A DNA stretch of 64,000 nt from Rhynchopus euleeides (GCA_963210315.1 OY723307.1:1240001-1304000); one strand, 5' to 3'; positions 46,510 to 57,582 are shown, counted from the stretch's first letter. The notes: generated by a model not told the origin, from the letters alone. Translations and numbers: made by a program.

Positions 46510-47714
46510 CAGGCCTGGGCGGGGAACGAGCCCTTTTTCCAGGTTTTTTGGGTCGGGGAACCAGGTTTTTTCTAAGAATTTTTACAAGGGAATTTTTGCT
46601 CGCCCCCCCACAGTTTCCAGGCGCGTGCCCGTCAGGCGGGACTTTTTCTCTGATTTCTCTCCGCGTCATCATTGACAGCTCTCGAGTGATGCCCAGAGAT
46701 GCTTGCGGCAGAGAGTGCCCCTCATGCGCGTTACAGCTGAAAATGAATGAGGATCATCTGGCACTCGTTCTCATCGGGGGTTGTGCTCCGCAGGGACTCA
46801 ATACACCTTGGCACTCTCGCAGGGCTGGACATGCCAGCAGCTGGAGGACAGTTACAAAGCTGCCACTCCCCGACGCCACCCACCTGCTGGCCCCTTCAGG
46901 TCTGAAAGCCCAAAAGCTCCCGGGGATTTTTGCAGTGGTGCGCACCATATTCAGCGCAGTAGGGTGATCTCTCCGATTTTCCAAAACTGCTGGTTTACTG
47001 GTTTGGGGAACGGTCGTCGGCAGACCGTTGAAATGCCCGTGTTAGCAAGGCACACTCACGTTTCAGGTAGCGTGTCGCGTGTCACGCATGTCGCGAACGC
47101 GGCAAGTGTACCTCCCAGGTGGGGAAGCCCGACCTCCTGTCCGATGTCAGTCAGGCTTCGAAGAAGCGCTTCATGGATGCGGCGCTGACCTCCTACGCTG
47201 CACTGTACCCAGGGAAGTGAGATAGATGGACGGGCACACGCTACATGGGGGGTCTGGGGGGCGGTGCCCCCCAGCCGCCGGAGGCCACGGTAGCGAACAT
47301 CTGTTCGTGTGGGCGTACAGATTCTGTGCGAGTTGGCTGCGTCCTCAGAGGCGACTGGAGTGGTTGGACCCCGACCTGATGGGATTCGAAGGACTTGAGT
47401 ACGAGACGTACGCCACAGGGGGGTCTGGGGGGCGGAGCCCCCCAGCCGCCGGAGGCCACGGTAGTGAACGTCTGGCTCTCCAGTTGGCCAGCAAGGCGAA
47501 CGGTACGTGGGACAGACTTCCCTTCCATCCTTGTGCGCGCCCTGTCGACTGGGGAAAACTTAGAAAAAGTTTTTTCCTCTGCGAAACAACCTTAGAAAAA
47601 AATCCCCTAACAAAATTCTTAGAAAAAACCTTTTTTCCCCTTACAAAAATTCTTAGAAAAAAAGTTCAGAATCCTGAAAGTGGGGAACAAGCCCCCCAGT
47701 TAGGAACAGCCCTG
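46510..47714. mobile_element. Second copy of the CAGGCCTGGG hAT-type element
   Basis: Direct repeat of 44192-45376 with a few small insertions and substitutions. The flanks do not match (gctgcgat on the left, ccctggtg on the right), so this copy has lost its duplication, for example by exchange between copies. Hairpin modules at 47249-47309 and 47418-47473. Confidence 0.85.
47249..47473. repeat. GC hairpin modules, copies i and j
   Basis: As in the first copy of the element, with a shortened first hairpin (ggggggcggtgcccccc). Confidence 0.85.
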
Positions 47715-49929
47715 CCCTGGTGGCCGGGCTTTTTTTTTTGATGATTTTTACCCCAAAATCTTCCCAGTGAAATCGCTGTTGACAAGGCACTATCGGGGGG
47801 GTCGAGTCGTTCCCAACCAATGTGAGACAAAACCCACCCCCCCTCGGTGCCCGTTCTTATGGTGTTTAGCATCCCTCAACCATTACGCCAGGTGGTGCCT
47901 CTGTGATGCCAAGTGATTTTATTCAATTCGGGCTTGTCACCGAGGCACGTCTTTGGAATCAGTGGGGCGGTTCGCCCTTGGTTGAGGGAAGTGCGTGTTG
48001 TTCTGGCGAAAATAACCGCTCCATTTGCTCGTGCCTACTGGGCACTGGGTGAAGGACTGATGACCCGTGCACAGCAAAGGAGCACTCCCAAGTCAGATGA
48101 AAAGGGAATTGGGTGAATCAGCAAGAGCGGGTGCGGGGGAGGAGGCAGGGTGGGAGGGAGGGCGGGCACGAACGAACAGCAAAAAAAGATAAGGCTGTTG
48201 TTTGTGCGCCAAATCCGGGCAAAACAAAAGCAACTCCGCAGCCTGATGAGGAGGTTGAATTTGTTGCCCAAGCGCTGCCTACTATCTTTTTGACACTGAC
48301 AGGTTCCCTGTTGTGGTAAAAAAATGAAAGCAGGGGGCAGATAGAATCGGCGAAACATGTCGTCGCAACTGGTCATTTCAGGTTTGTCACTTTTCTCTTC
48401 TCCTTTTTTTGTAAGGGTTTCGAAGGGGGGGGGGGTTTGTTTGCTAACAACAACAAAATTGATGCAGAAGCTGAACGCACGAACACACTCCCGGGGTGTC
48501 GGCACATACAGTCCAACCAAAACGGGGCAAATTTGCACTGAAGGGGTGCCCATTATGGCCGGTTTGAACGATTTGAGAGGTTTTCAGCCGGAGTCCCCGA
48601 CTGCACCGAACGGTTCTGAACACTCCATAACATAAGGGCACGCCCCGAGACATTGCTTTGGCTTGTGGGTCCAGAATCATACTGATTCCGGAAAGGAAGA
48701 GCAGCGACGATCCAGTTGGATATTATTGCCCCTAACTTGACAACAGCTGGCGCGCGCGGGTGGGCGGTCAGAATTGTCTTTGTTTCGTTGGGTTTTCTTC
48801 TTTTTTGCCAATCTTGTGGTTCGACGACAAAGGCTGGCTGTAGGGTTTTTCTACCTGGCCCAAAAAGCCCCCAAATTCTTTGGGCCAGGGTGCACCTCGA
48901 AACAAAGCACGGCTTCACAGAAGCACAGCTGTACAAAATAACAGGAAGGAAGCAAGCAAATCACCAGCCGGATGCCAACACAAGAGAAAGCTAGGGGGGT
49001 AGATGAAGCAGCTGATGGAAACAGATAGGCAGACACGTCGGCGGAAAAGGGAAGACGTGTCAGAGGTTAGCTACAGGAGGGGGACGAGGTGGGTTAAATG
49101 CGGTGAGAGTGGCGCGCTGTTTTTTCCTTTTTCCTTTTTTTGGGGGAGCCTCTTCACACGCACATATAAACTCCACCCCTCTCACCCTCTCCTTTTTTTG
49201 GGGGGTTTTAAAGAAAACCGAGGAGGCAAGATCAAAAAAAAGGTGCCGGGGTGCGGCGGTCAGCTTTGGTGGGTGATGGGGTTACATGTAGAAGTGGTCG
49301 CTCCACGATATAGTATAGAGTGATAGGATCTCATGCAGGGGGTCTTTGTTCTGGCACCACACACAATACGATGGGGATGGATCAGGGGATTCCCTGGACC
49401 AACAGCAACTGCAGGCTCTGGCTCTGATCAGGGCCAGCACCATCATTTTCTCTCGCAGAAGCGACTGGAAGGCCGCCAGTCAGCCACTGATTTGTTGTGG
49501 GGACACTACAACTATGATCGAGTTTTTGCAGAGCAGAGGAGGGGGGGTGGGGTTTGGCTGAATAGCTTGCTTTCCAGGCTATTTGTTCGAGCGGTTTTCC
49601 TTTGTGGTCAAGAGGATAAAACCCTCCGGATTGAACACAGTGTGTGCACACACACATAAACAAAAAGGAGGCAATATGCAGAACCACCGTGTGGCGGAGT
49701 CAAAGCCATGCGTGCTGCCCTGACGAACACAGCACAGCAAGGCATGGCCCAGACGTCACACACACAAGAGAGCTACACTATAGGCTGCGCAGGAATCTGC
49801 ATCAAACCCGTGGGGGACGCTAAAACTAAAGAAAAAACTCGCTCACACCCCCACAATACGCACGCAGGGCACGTGGGTGCAGGAAAAAAATTCCTGCCCA
49901 AGCCAAAAAAAATAGACTGCGGGCTTTGT
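47715..49929. other. Non-coding stretch, no gene recognised
   Basis: Some G runs (48426-48435, 49540-49551) and T-rich words. No repeats shared with other parts of the window were recognised. Confidence 0.55.
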
Positions 49930-50041
49930 GTGGGAGACAGTGTTTTCCCGATGATGAAAACCATGATGAACTCATCATTTTTTCATTTTTTCCGAAAATT
50001 GGCTTGATGAACTCATCATAACAGGGATTATCCCTAGGGGG

Positions 50042-53000
50042 TCCCTCACCCCCCCCATCCCCCCCACCCCGGCGGATGACGATGCTGGGACTTCTCGCGG
50101 CGGTGATAGCGGCGAGCTGGGCGGCAGTGACAGCGGCGAGCTGGGCCAAGCCGGCCAGAAGAAGGCGACGCGGGCGATGGCGGGCGAGAAGGAGGGGGCG
50201 GCTGACGGCCCTCCTGGGGCGGCGGAGCAGGCGAGCGGGCCGAGTGGTACCGTGCGCCGTCCTCTTAGCAGGGCGAAACGATGCGCATAGAGCCCGTCAG
50301 TGGCTCCGGGCCCGGTCCCTGGGTGCGCACCCAGAAACGCGTGGGGGAACCTACAGGCGCGTGGTCGACAGCCACGCCCGCGGTTTACCGCGAAGCCAGT
50401 CTTCGACTGGGAGAGCAGATCGGCGCGCGACCCGGGGCACCCCGACCGGTGCCCCCACAGCAGATAGGGAGGGAGGGGTCGTGGGGGCCGGGCCTTTCCC
50501 CTCGGGTGTCTCTTCCTGTTGTGCTGTCTTCCCCGAGTTTCTCCTCTCGCTCCCTGTCTACCTTGTCCCCTTCCGTCCACCCATCCCCCGCCCCACCCCA
50601 CCCTCACCCCCTCCCCCACCCCCCACCTCACCCCCCCCGCCCCCCCCGCCGGGTGCATCGACACGGGGCATCCTCCGCTGGGGCGCAGCGTTGAGGTGGG
50701 TGGTGAGGAAGTGTGGCGAGTGGAAGGGGCCACGCACGCCCCTCCTTTTTATAAAAACGGGTGTACAGATAGTATGGCGAGCAAGGGGGATGCCGTCATG
50801 GGCGTGGGGGCCGGGTGGCCAAGAGGGACAGGTCGCGGTGCGGGGGAGTGGGGCGGAGCCGGTGCACCTCCTTCCCGGGGACCTCAGGGGCGGTGCGGAA
50901 GAGGATAGCGCGATGGATGGGCGGGACTGGGCTGATGTTGATTCGACACTGCGCCTGCTGCACGCCTCCCGCATCCCCAATTCCGCCACGGGGGATTGCG
51001 GGTACTGGGCCCTGGGTTTCGAGGCTGAAGTGATCGGGGCGCGTCGAGCTGACCTCGCCAAGTCGGCCAAGTCGCGACCGGAACTGGTGGCATTTTTCGG
51101 GGGGGCCAAGGAGGCTTTCCTGGCATATGCCAACGCGATCGGAGAGGACGGGTGGATGGACCACCTCACCCTGCAACTGGCGGCGCGGCTCTGGGACCTG
51201 CATATAGTGGTCATTCAACCGGGTGCTCATCGAGTCGTGGCGATCCGCCCCCGTAGTGTGAAGGATAGAGACCTCCTCAAGCGCACCCGGGTGATTGCTT
51301 TAGCTGGGGACCACTACGAACAAGTGGACATCCCAAGGGGCCAACTGCTAGACCTCATCAGGATGGCGCACCCCGCTTTCCTCACCACGGAGTCTGTAGG
51401 GGAGCAGGTTATCACCACGCCGGAGGGCATGGACGCAGCTACGGTGGAGGCAAAGTTGGTGCAAAGGGCCACGGACAAGGTGTACTGCCCGCACGACAGC
51501 TGTCGCACCTCCCTTATGCAATGTGGCGTGCCTATCCTCCGGGGGTCCATGCTGGGGCACCTGAACAAGCACGCAGCCAGAGGTGAAACGGTGACCCCCA
51601 GTGTCCTGCGCGCCATCGGGTATCGGGAGTGTGTTCGCTGCGAGAACGTCATCGCGCTCAAGTACACAGCGTGTTTGGCTTGTCGGCACAGACTCGAGCC
51701 GGAACCCGAAGCAGTGCCGGCGGGGGAAGGGGTGCAGGCAAAAGCCCTCCCAGGGCTCGAAGCAGTGAGAGCGGAGCACATCAAGGTGTGGGAATCCGTG
51801 CCGCACCACCTCGTCGCATCATGGACGCGGACGTTTGCCGGTCTACTCCGGGAGGTGGCGGCCCACAACACAGTGCAGGCATGGACAGCGCTGCTGCTGG
51901 CCCCGTCAGTCCTGCTACGGGGGGCGCGGATGGGGGACAGGATGGAGGGGACCATCAGGGACAGGCTGAGGACTTTCGATCGCTGGGCGAAGGGGGACTT
52001 CAACCTGCTGTGGGTAGAAGCGTGCGAGAAGAAGGCGCAGCCGCCAAAAGTGGGGGGGCCCCCGCGCCCTGGCGAAATGGAAAGGCGTGTCGCGAAGTAT
52101 GCACGGCAGAATCGCATGTCCGCGGCACACAAGAGCCTCATCCCTGAGGTGGTGGCGGAGAACACAGACAGCACGCGTGCAGCCCTTGAATCGAAACACC
52201 CGACCGGAGTTCCACCGCATGCGCGCGAACCAGCCCCTGCCACGTGCCGGCCTTTCACCCCGGCCGAAGTGATGAGTGCACTCAAGACCTTCCCTAATGG
52301 GTCGGCCGGGGGTCAAGTGGGGCTACGCCCGGATCACGTCCGCCAGGCAGTTGAGTGTAAAGACGCGGCAGGGGCGAAGCCGTTGGCGTGGCTCACACAG
52401 GTGGTGAACCTGATGGCGTCAGGCAGGGCTCCGCAGGAGATCATGCCGATCCTGGCAGGCGCCAAGCTCACCGCCTTGAAGAAGAGCGACGGTGATGTGC
52501 GACCGATAGCGTGCGGTGAGACTCTGAGGAGGCTAACCGCCAAGCTGCTCTCCACTCGCCATAAAGACGCAGCACGGCGCATCCTGATGAAAGGGAAGCA
52601 GGTGGGCGTCGCAGTTCAACGGGGACTCGAGGCGGGTGTAGCGGTGGTGGCACAGTGGGCGGAGCGCGCCAAGGCGACAGCCGCAGGTGGTGGGCCCCGG
52701 GATGCTGTCGTTCTTAAAATCGATTTCAAGAACGCGTTCAACTCTGTCCACCGGGAGGCGTTCCTAGAGGTGGTTGAACGAGACATCCCGGGCCTCCTCC
52801 CTTTCGCACAGTGGTGCTACGGGTCCCCCTCCACACTATCGTACAGTGGGCACGTCTTCCAGTCCACGTGTGGAGTTCAGCAGGGGGACCCCCTCGGACC
52901 ACTTCTTTTCTCCCTAGCCATTAAAGAGCTAGCTGAGATGCTGGTCGGGCACTTCGCAGGGTGTGGAGGTAGTGTCTTCTACCTGGACGACGGCGTGCTG

Positions 53001-56000
53001 ATGGGGCCAGCGGGAGTCGTGAAGGAGGCGCTGGATTTCGTGGTGAAGTGGAGCAAGGAGAAGGGGTTGGAGGTCAAGCTGGACAAGTGTGAGCTTATCG
53101 ACCTCAACCGCCTCTCGAAGACCGAGCTTGAAGCGCAAGGGTTTCTTCTTCGCCTCCCTGATGAGACTGACAAGCCGGGAGTGGTGTACCGTGAGGGGGG
53201 CGATTTCACCCTCCTGGGCACGCCCATAGGGTCGCGAGAGTTCTGCGAGCGCTACATGGACGAGAAGCTGGCTGAATTCGCGCCTTACCTTGAGGCGTTG
53301 GCGACGCTCGAAGACAGGCAGGTGGCCCTTGCTCTCCTCCGGCATTGCGAGGGTTTCGCGCGCCTGGTGTTCTACATGCGTGCACTGGGACATAGGGGTG
53401 CGACGGAATACCTGGCGAAGAGCGATGCGGCGGTCGAGAAGTGCCTGACTCGTATCCTCTGCCTGGCGGACGACACTCTCCCGGACGACGCCATGCGACA
53501 GGCGACGCTGCCGGTCCGGGTGGGTGGGCTCGGTATACGCCGTTCTACGGAGCACTGGCACGCCGCAGCGATGGCTTCCATGCAGAACGGGTATCTGTTA
53601 TGTCGGGAGTTGGACAAGGAGTTCACCTGGGATACGGCGGCGTGGCACACCCTGAGCTCGGCCTACAACAACGACGTGAGCGAGGGGGATGCTGTGGATT
53701 CGGAGTCCCGCCCCACGGAGATGGTGAAACAGAAGGACCTCTCCCTGGCCATCATCGACGTTCACCACCGAGACTTGCACGAGCGGGCAGACGCCAGTGA
53801 CAGAGCCAGGTACCGGTCCCTGTCACTCCCACATGCAGGGGCCACGTATGCGGGCAAGCTGACGGAAGAGACGCGTGTCGGGGGAGAGGAAATGGTTGTG
53901 GTGACGCGGCACAGGCTGGGCATCTCCCTCTTCGAGCCAGACGCCAAGTGCGGCAGGTGTGGGCAAGAGATGGACACGCACGGCACCCACGCGCTGAACT
54001 GTAGGGTGGGGGGTGGGCCCACTCGGCGTCACGATGTCGTGCGGGACAGCCTGTACAGACTCGCGGTGGAAGCGGGTACGAGCCCCGAGATGGAGACGCT
54101 CCACATCCTTCCGGACTCCCAGGAGCGCCCCGGGGACATTGTCACTCGCCGGGTGTGGCCGCGGGTCATCGACGTGACGATCCGCAATCCCCTCGCGGCT
54201 TCCGTGGTCCAAGCTGCTGCGAGGTTTACTGGAGCGGCGGCGGCAGCGGGGGAGGCAGAGAAGAACAGGAGGTATCGTGATCCCTGCAGGAGATCTGGCC
54301 AGATTTTCGCGGCCTTTGCGATGGAGGCTTTCGGGGGTCTGGGGCCGTCGGCGCACCAGGTTTTCGGCAAGCTGGGCCGCCTAGCAGCGGAACGGACGGG
54401 GCGAAGCAGGGTTCTGGTCACCCAGAGCCACGCCACCAGAGTGAGTAGCGCGTACAGCCACATCCTGGGTCGAACACTCCTTGAATGCGGCCCCATATCG
54501 CCAGCAGCAGTGAGCCGGACGGCGTTGGCTACAGAGGCCGCGGCCCCCCTGAACCCGGACCACTTCATGCGGTTCTCGGTTGACTCGCGTGGGGAGGGGG
54601 AGGTGTTCATTGACCCTGATGAGGAGCGCCCTGTGCCCCAGGCGGACCCGGTCCCTCGGGCAGAGGCAGCACCGACATCTCCGTCCCCCTCTGTCGTCAT
54701 CGAAAAGTGGAGAGACAAGCGAGGAGGGGCGCGAGTGGCTATTGAGGACCTGGCAGAGGGGCTTGGTAATGCTCTTACGATGCCAGAACAGGTCGCCGCC
54801 TTGGGTGGGTCAGTGGCGGAGGGGGCCCCAGCAACGTGGGTGGTGGCGGTGACGGCCGCGGCGTGTGACCTGGGGTTTGACATCGACGCTGACAAGCTTC
54901 TGCGCCTGGCGGTGGTGTGCGTCCGTCGAGCGCCCACACTCCGTCTGCTCCTCTCAGACCCCGACGAGTGGGCGGGGCGTATGCTGGCTTCCGGGGGTGG
55001 CGAAGACGTGGACCAGGTGGCCCTCCGTGGGGTGGCGGTGGCCCTCGACGTCCACGCTGTGGTTTTTAGAGACAACCTCCCCCCTCTTCTCGTGGCCCCA
55101 GGTGAACCATGCCAAGCGCTTTTTGTGGGCGGCGTGGACGGGGGGTTCAAGCCGGTCACGGTGCCGGACCAGGTGGTGGAACAGGTCACATACACGAAGT
55201 GTGTGGAGGTCGAGGTGCCGCAGGGCCCGGTTATCCCGGGGCGCGTGGATGTGTCGGGGTCACCGGGTTGCTGTCAGTTCTGTGCGTCGCTCTTCACCAC
55301 GGCCGTGCGCCATGGGGAGTGTGGTCACTGCTCGAGGATGGTGTGCCCGACCTGCTGTGAGCTGGGCGAAGACGACACCAGGTGCGTCTGCACGCCACTA
55401 CCTCTGCCACGCGAGGACCAAGGGGTGGCCCCTCATCCGCCGGGGCAAGCGGAGCCCCCTCCTCCGCCGCCGGCGAGCACCGCACTGACAAAGGCTTTGC
55501 TGGAGGGCCGGGCCCCAGGGGGAGGGGACGGTCTGTCCAGGCTGCAACGGTCTTTGGGGATGCAGGAGTGCACGGGGTTCCGTTTCACACCAGGCGACTG
55601 CTTCTTCGATGCGGCGGCTTTCATTATGGGAGGCTCGGCGGCGGGCATGCGGAGGCTAGCCGTCCAGGCGGTGCTACGTGACCCAGGCCTTTGTGCTCGG
55701 GCCGAGCCGAACAGCGAGTCCTGGGCTGCGGCCATGCGAGTCGAGGGTAGCCGGGACGAGGCTTCTTGGGCGGACCAGGTAGCAGTACATGGACTTGCGC
55801 TGGGGTCGGGGTGGGCTGTGGTGGTCCTATCTGATCAAGCGCCCCCCACGGTCCACCGCCCCCGGGTGAAGCCTTTCGTCGGAGTGCTTGGAGTCAAGCA
55901 TCAGGGAAAGCACTACACCCCCCTTTTGGTGCCCCCACCTCTGGCGGAGGCAGTGTCTGCCCTCGCCCCCTCGCCGGTGTTGGGGCGGACTGGCTGTCCA

Positions 56001-57169
56001 GGGGGGGAGCAGGGCCTCCCCATGTGCCAGGTGCCGTCCCAGCCGTCGCGCCGCCGTTTTTACTGTGCCCGCTGTGCAGAGGCGGTGGATACCGCAGTCG
56101 AACACTGGCGTTGTTTCGGTTGCGATTGCAGGGCGTGTGGGGAATGCGTGGAGCAGGGGGAGACCTGTATGGATCTGGGGCCTCGGGACGCGGAGGAGCC
56201 GCCTGCGAGGGTCCCGCAGCCACAGGACCAGGGTGATCCCCCTCGACGAGAAGGTGATCCCCCTCCTGCACCCACCGGCGCCCCGGCCACCGGCCGCTCC
56301 GACCCGACCGCCACCGAGGAAGGCTCCAACCCTGCGCAAGCACCAGCCACCTCGATGTCGTCGCAGCCGAAGCGGAAGCGGGAGTCGGCATCGCCGCAGC
56401 GTGGTCAGGAGATGGATGAGGACGACGGGGCCACGACGGTGGGGGAGTGGGAGGAGCAGTTCTGCCCCGACGTGCACCGACCGCAGGAGGAGCAGGAGGC
56501 GGCGCTCCGGGCCATTCAGGCTTGGTGGGCCGAGTTGGGGGATGACAAGGCCTCACAGGCGGAGGCGTACAACGTGGTCTGTTGTCGTCTGAGGGCGCGG
56601 GCAGGCAAGCGGGCGCGGGCGAGCCGGCCAGGGGCGCGGGGGTCTTCGCAGCGGAGTTCCCAGGGGTCCCAGAGCCAGGGGAGTAGGGCCGCCAGGGGAG
56701 CGAGATAGCCGTAGGTCGGCTCCCCCCCCCCCCCCCCCTACCCCCCTCTTTCCTTTCGCCCCTCCCCCCCCCCCCCTCCCGTTCCCCACCCCCGTGCCCC
56801 CTTCCCCTTTCTTCCGGTGAATGCGCCAGCGGAGTCGGTCCACGCCCTCGCTGTCAGTCGCTTTCGCCTCTCCCCCCCTGCCCCCCCCCCCCCTTTACCT
56901 CGCCCCCTTTTCCCCTCACCAGCGGGCTGCCCCTTGTGAATGGTAGACTTACCTACAGCCCCTTGTTCATGCCGCCAGCACGGAGCCCCACGCAGCTCAA
57001 CCCCGGCCAGTGCGCGGTTTGTTTGCCCTAGAGCTTTGTTGTTCGTGTAGTTCATGTTACAGTGCTAAGAGCCCGTAGAAGCAAAAGTAGAACCTGCTGC
57101 GCTAGCCCCACCAAGCAGCCACAGTACGACAGGACGCGCGCAGGCACCGGGCCCCCTCTCCTAAAAAAA
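50042..57169 (+). mobile_element. Apparently full-length non-LTR retrotransposon (restriction-like endonuclease type) with OTU domains
   Basis: Bounded by the 12-bp duplication atccctaggggg (50030-50041 and 57170-57181) and ending in a short A run (57163-57170). The duplicated bases include the hAT MITE/TA-element junction, so the LINE is younger than both. A single plus-strand frame occupies most of the ~7.1 kb. The 3' untranslated part (56709-57162) starts with C-rich runs. The left border is close to the first Met of the frame, so the 5' end is either complete or nearly so. Confidence 0.88.
50076..56708 (+). CDS. LINE polyprotein: OTU protease, zinc finger, reverse transcriptase, restriction-like endonuclease, duplicated OTU-like/Cys-rich module
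   Basis: 2210 residues with no stops. The first 279 are low-complexity; Met280 (MDGRDWADVD, 50913) is a likely alternative start. Order: OTU domain ~295-420 with GDCGYWALG (Cys308) and DHYEQV (His413); Cys/His finger ~475-550; reverse transcriptase ~740-1060 with KIDFKNAFNSV (Asp883), GVQQGDPLGPLLF and YLDD (969-972); knuckle CGRCGQEMDTHGTHALNC, then RPGDIVT (Asp1354) and RVIDVTI (Asp1366), the restriction-like endonuclease arrangement of R2/NeSL/CRE-type LINEs. After that come an OTU-like segment ~1580-1700 lacking the Cys/His pair, a Cys-rich module ~1731-1775, a second typical OTU domain with GDCFFDAAA (Cys1842) and KHYTPLL (His1946), and a second Cys-rich module ~1996-2032. A nuclear-localisation-like PKRKRE precedes a basic tail. 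OTU domains cleave ubiquitin-like chains; their role here is unknown. The frame looks functional. Confidence 0.9.
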   Translation: MTMLGLLAAVIAASWAAVTAASWAKPARRRRRGRWRARRRGRLTALLGRRSRRAGRVVPCAVLLAGRNDAHRARQWLRARSLGAHPETRGGTYRRVVDSHARGLPRSQSSTGRADRRATRGTPTGAPTADREGGVVGAGPFPSGVSSCCAVFPEFLLSLPVYLVPFRPPIPRPTPPSPPPPPPTSPPPPPPPGASTRGILRWGAALRWVVRKCGEWKGPRTPLLFIKTGVQIVWRARGMPSWAWGPGGQEGQVAVRGSGAEPVHLLPGDLRGGAEEDSAMDGRDWADVDSTLRLLHASRIPNSATGDCGYWALGFEAEVIGARRADLAKSAKSRPELVAFFGGAKEAFLAYANAIGEDGWMDHLTLQLAARLWDLHIVVIQPGAHRVVAIRPRSVKDRDLLKRTRVIALAGDHYEQVDIPRGQLLDLIRMAHPAFLTTESVGEQVITTPEGMDAATVEAKLVQRATDKVYCPHDSCRTSLMQCGVPILRGSMLGHLNKHAARGETVTPSVLRAIGYRECVRCENVIALKYTACLACRHRLEPEPEAVPAGEGVQAKALPGLEAVRAEHIKVWESVPHHLVASWTRTFAGLLREVAAHNTVQAWTALLLAPSVLLRGARMGDRMEGTIRDRLRTFDRWAKGDFNLLWVEACEKKAQPPKVGGPPRPGEMERRVAKYARQNRMSAAHKSLIPEVVAENTDSTRAALESKHPTGVPPHAREPAPATCRPFTPAEVMSALKTFPNGSAGGQVGLRPDHVRQAVECKDAAGAKPLAWLTQVVNLMASGRAPQEIMPILAGAKLTALKKSDGDVRPIACGETLRRLTAKLLSTRHKDAARRILMKGKQVGVAVQRGLEAGVAVVAQWAERAKATAAGGGPRDAVVLKIDFKNAFNSVHREAFLEVVERDIPGLLPFAQWCYGSPSTLSYSGHVFQSTCGVQQGDPLGPLLFSLAIKELAEMLVGHFAGCGGSVFYLDDGVLMGPAGVVKEALDFVVKWSKEKGLEVKLDKCELIDLNRLSKTELEAQGFLLRLPDETDKPGVVYREGGDFTLLGTPIGSREFCERYMDEKLAEFAPYLEALATLEDRQVALALLRHCEGFARLVFYMRALGHRGATEYLAKSDAAVEKCLTRILCLADDTLPDDAMRQATLPVRVGGLGIRRSTEHWHAAAMASMQNGYLLCRELDKEFTWDTAAWHTLSSAYNNDVSEGDAVDSESRPTEMVKQKDLSLAIIDVHHRDLHERADASDRARYRSLSLPHAGATYAGKLTEETRVGGEEMVVVTRHRLGISLFEPDAKCGRCGQEMDTHGTHALNCRVGGGPTRRHDVVRDSLYRLAVEAGTSPEMETLHILPDSQERPGDIVTRRVWPRVIDVTIRNPLAASVVQAAARFTGAAAAAGEAEKNRRYRDPCRRSGQIFAAFAMEAFGGLGPSAHQVFGKLGRLAAERTGRSRVLVTQSHATRVSSAYSHILGRTLLECGPISPAAVSRTALATEAAAPLNPDHFMRFSVDSRGEGEVFIDPDEERPVPQADPVPRAEAAPTSPSPSVVIEKWRDKRGGARVAIEDLAEGLGNALTMPEQVAALGGSVAEGAPATWVVAVTAAACDLGFDIDADKLLRLAVVCVRRAPTLRLLLSDPDEWAGRMLASGGGEDVDQVALRGVAVALDVHAVVFRDNLPPLLVAPGEPCQALFVGGVDGGFKPVTVPDQVVEQVTYTKCVEVEVPQGPVIPGRVDVSGSPGCCQFCASLFTTAVRHGECGHCSRMVCPTCCELGEDDTRCVCTPLPLPREDQGVAPHPPGQAEPPPPPPASTALTKALLEGRAPGGGDGLSRLQRSLGMQECTGFRFTPGDCFFDAAAFIMGGSAAGMRRLAVQAVLRDPGLCARAEPNSESWAAAMRVEGSRDEASWADQVAVHGLALGSGWAVVVLSDQAPPTVHRPRVKPFVGVLGVKHQGKHYTPLLVPPPLAEAVSALAPSPVLGRTGCPGGEQGLPMCQVPSQPSRRRFYCARCAEAVDTAVEHWRCFGCDCRACGECVEQGETCMDLGPRDAEEPPARVPQPQDQGDPPRREGDPPPAPTGAPATGRSDPTATEEGSNPAQAPATSMSSQPKRKRESASPQRGQEMDEDDGATTVGEWEEQFCPDVHRPQEEQEAALRAIQAWWAELGDDKASQAEAYNVVCCRLRARAGKRARASRPGARGSSQRSSQGSQSQGSRAARGAR

Positions 57170-57189
57170 ATCCCTAGGGGGGTGTCGAT

Positions 57190-57580
57190 TCTGGACAAAA
57201 AATAAATTTTTTCAAAAAAAAAACCGAAAAATCGGGGGAAAATGCTGAAAAATGGCAAAAAAAAGAGTATGGGGAGTTGGGTCCAGTTTAGCAAAGTCGT
57301 CATATTTTTCGGGTGTTTTTTTGAATGGGACACCCGAAGAACCCGTTGAGACGTGAATGACATCGTGAACATATCTGCCAGAGAATCCTCAAGCTTGGTG
57401 CCTCAAGAACTTGGGACAACACGGCGCTGCAGGCGCATCCTGGGCCGCAGACCAGCAAGCCGGCAAAATAGCCAAGGCCGCCTACACGGCGAGCCTTCTA
57501 CAGATTCCAGATTGCTCAAACGAGCGTGCAGGGCTTGAGCTTTGGGTGGGAACGGATGAAGTCATGGGGGGGGGGGGGGC
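57190..57580. other. Left part of element D, non-coding
   Basis: A-rich start, then unique sequence (cgtgaacatatctgccagag...) without recognisable motifs, ending in a 15-base G run next to element C. Confidence 0.55.
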
Positions 57581-57582
57581 TA

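Noticed and set aside
31405-47741. Frames translating as GGWGAPPPRPP, GGSGGRSPPAAGGHGSE or GGLGGGAPQPPEATVVN
   Set aside because: All come from the GC hairpin module read in different frames and strands. The repeat, not a protein, explains their conservation.
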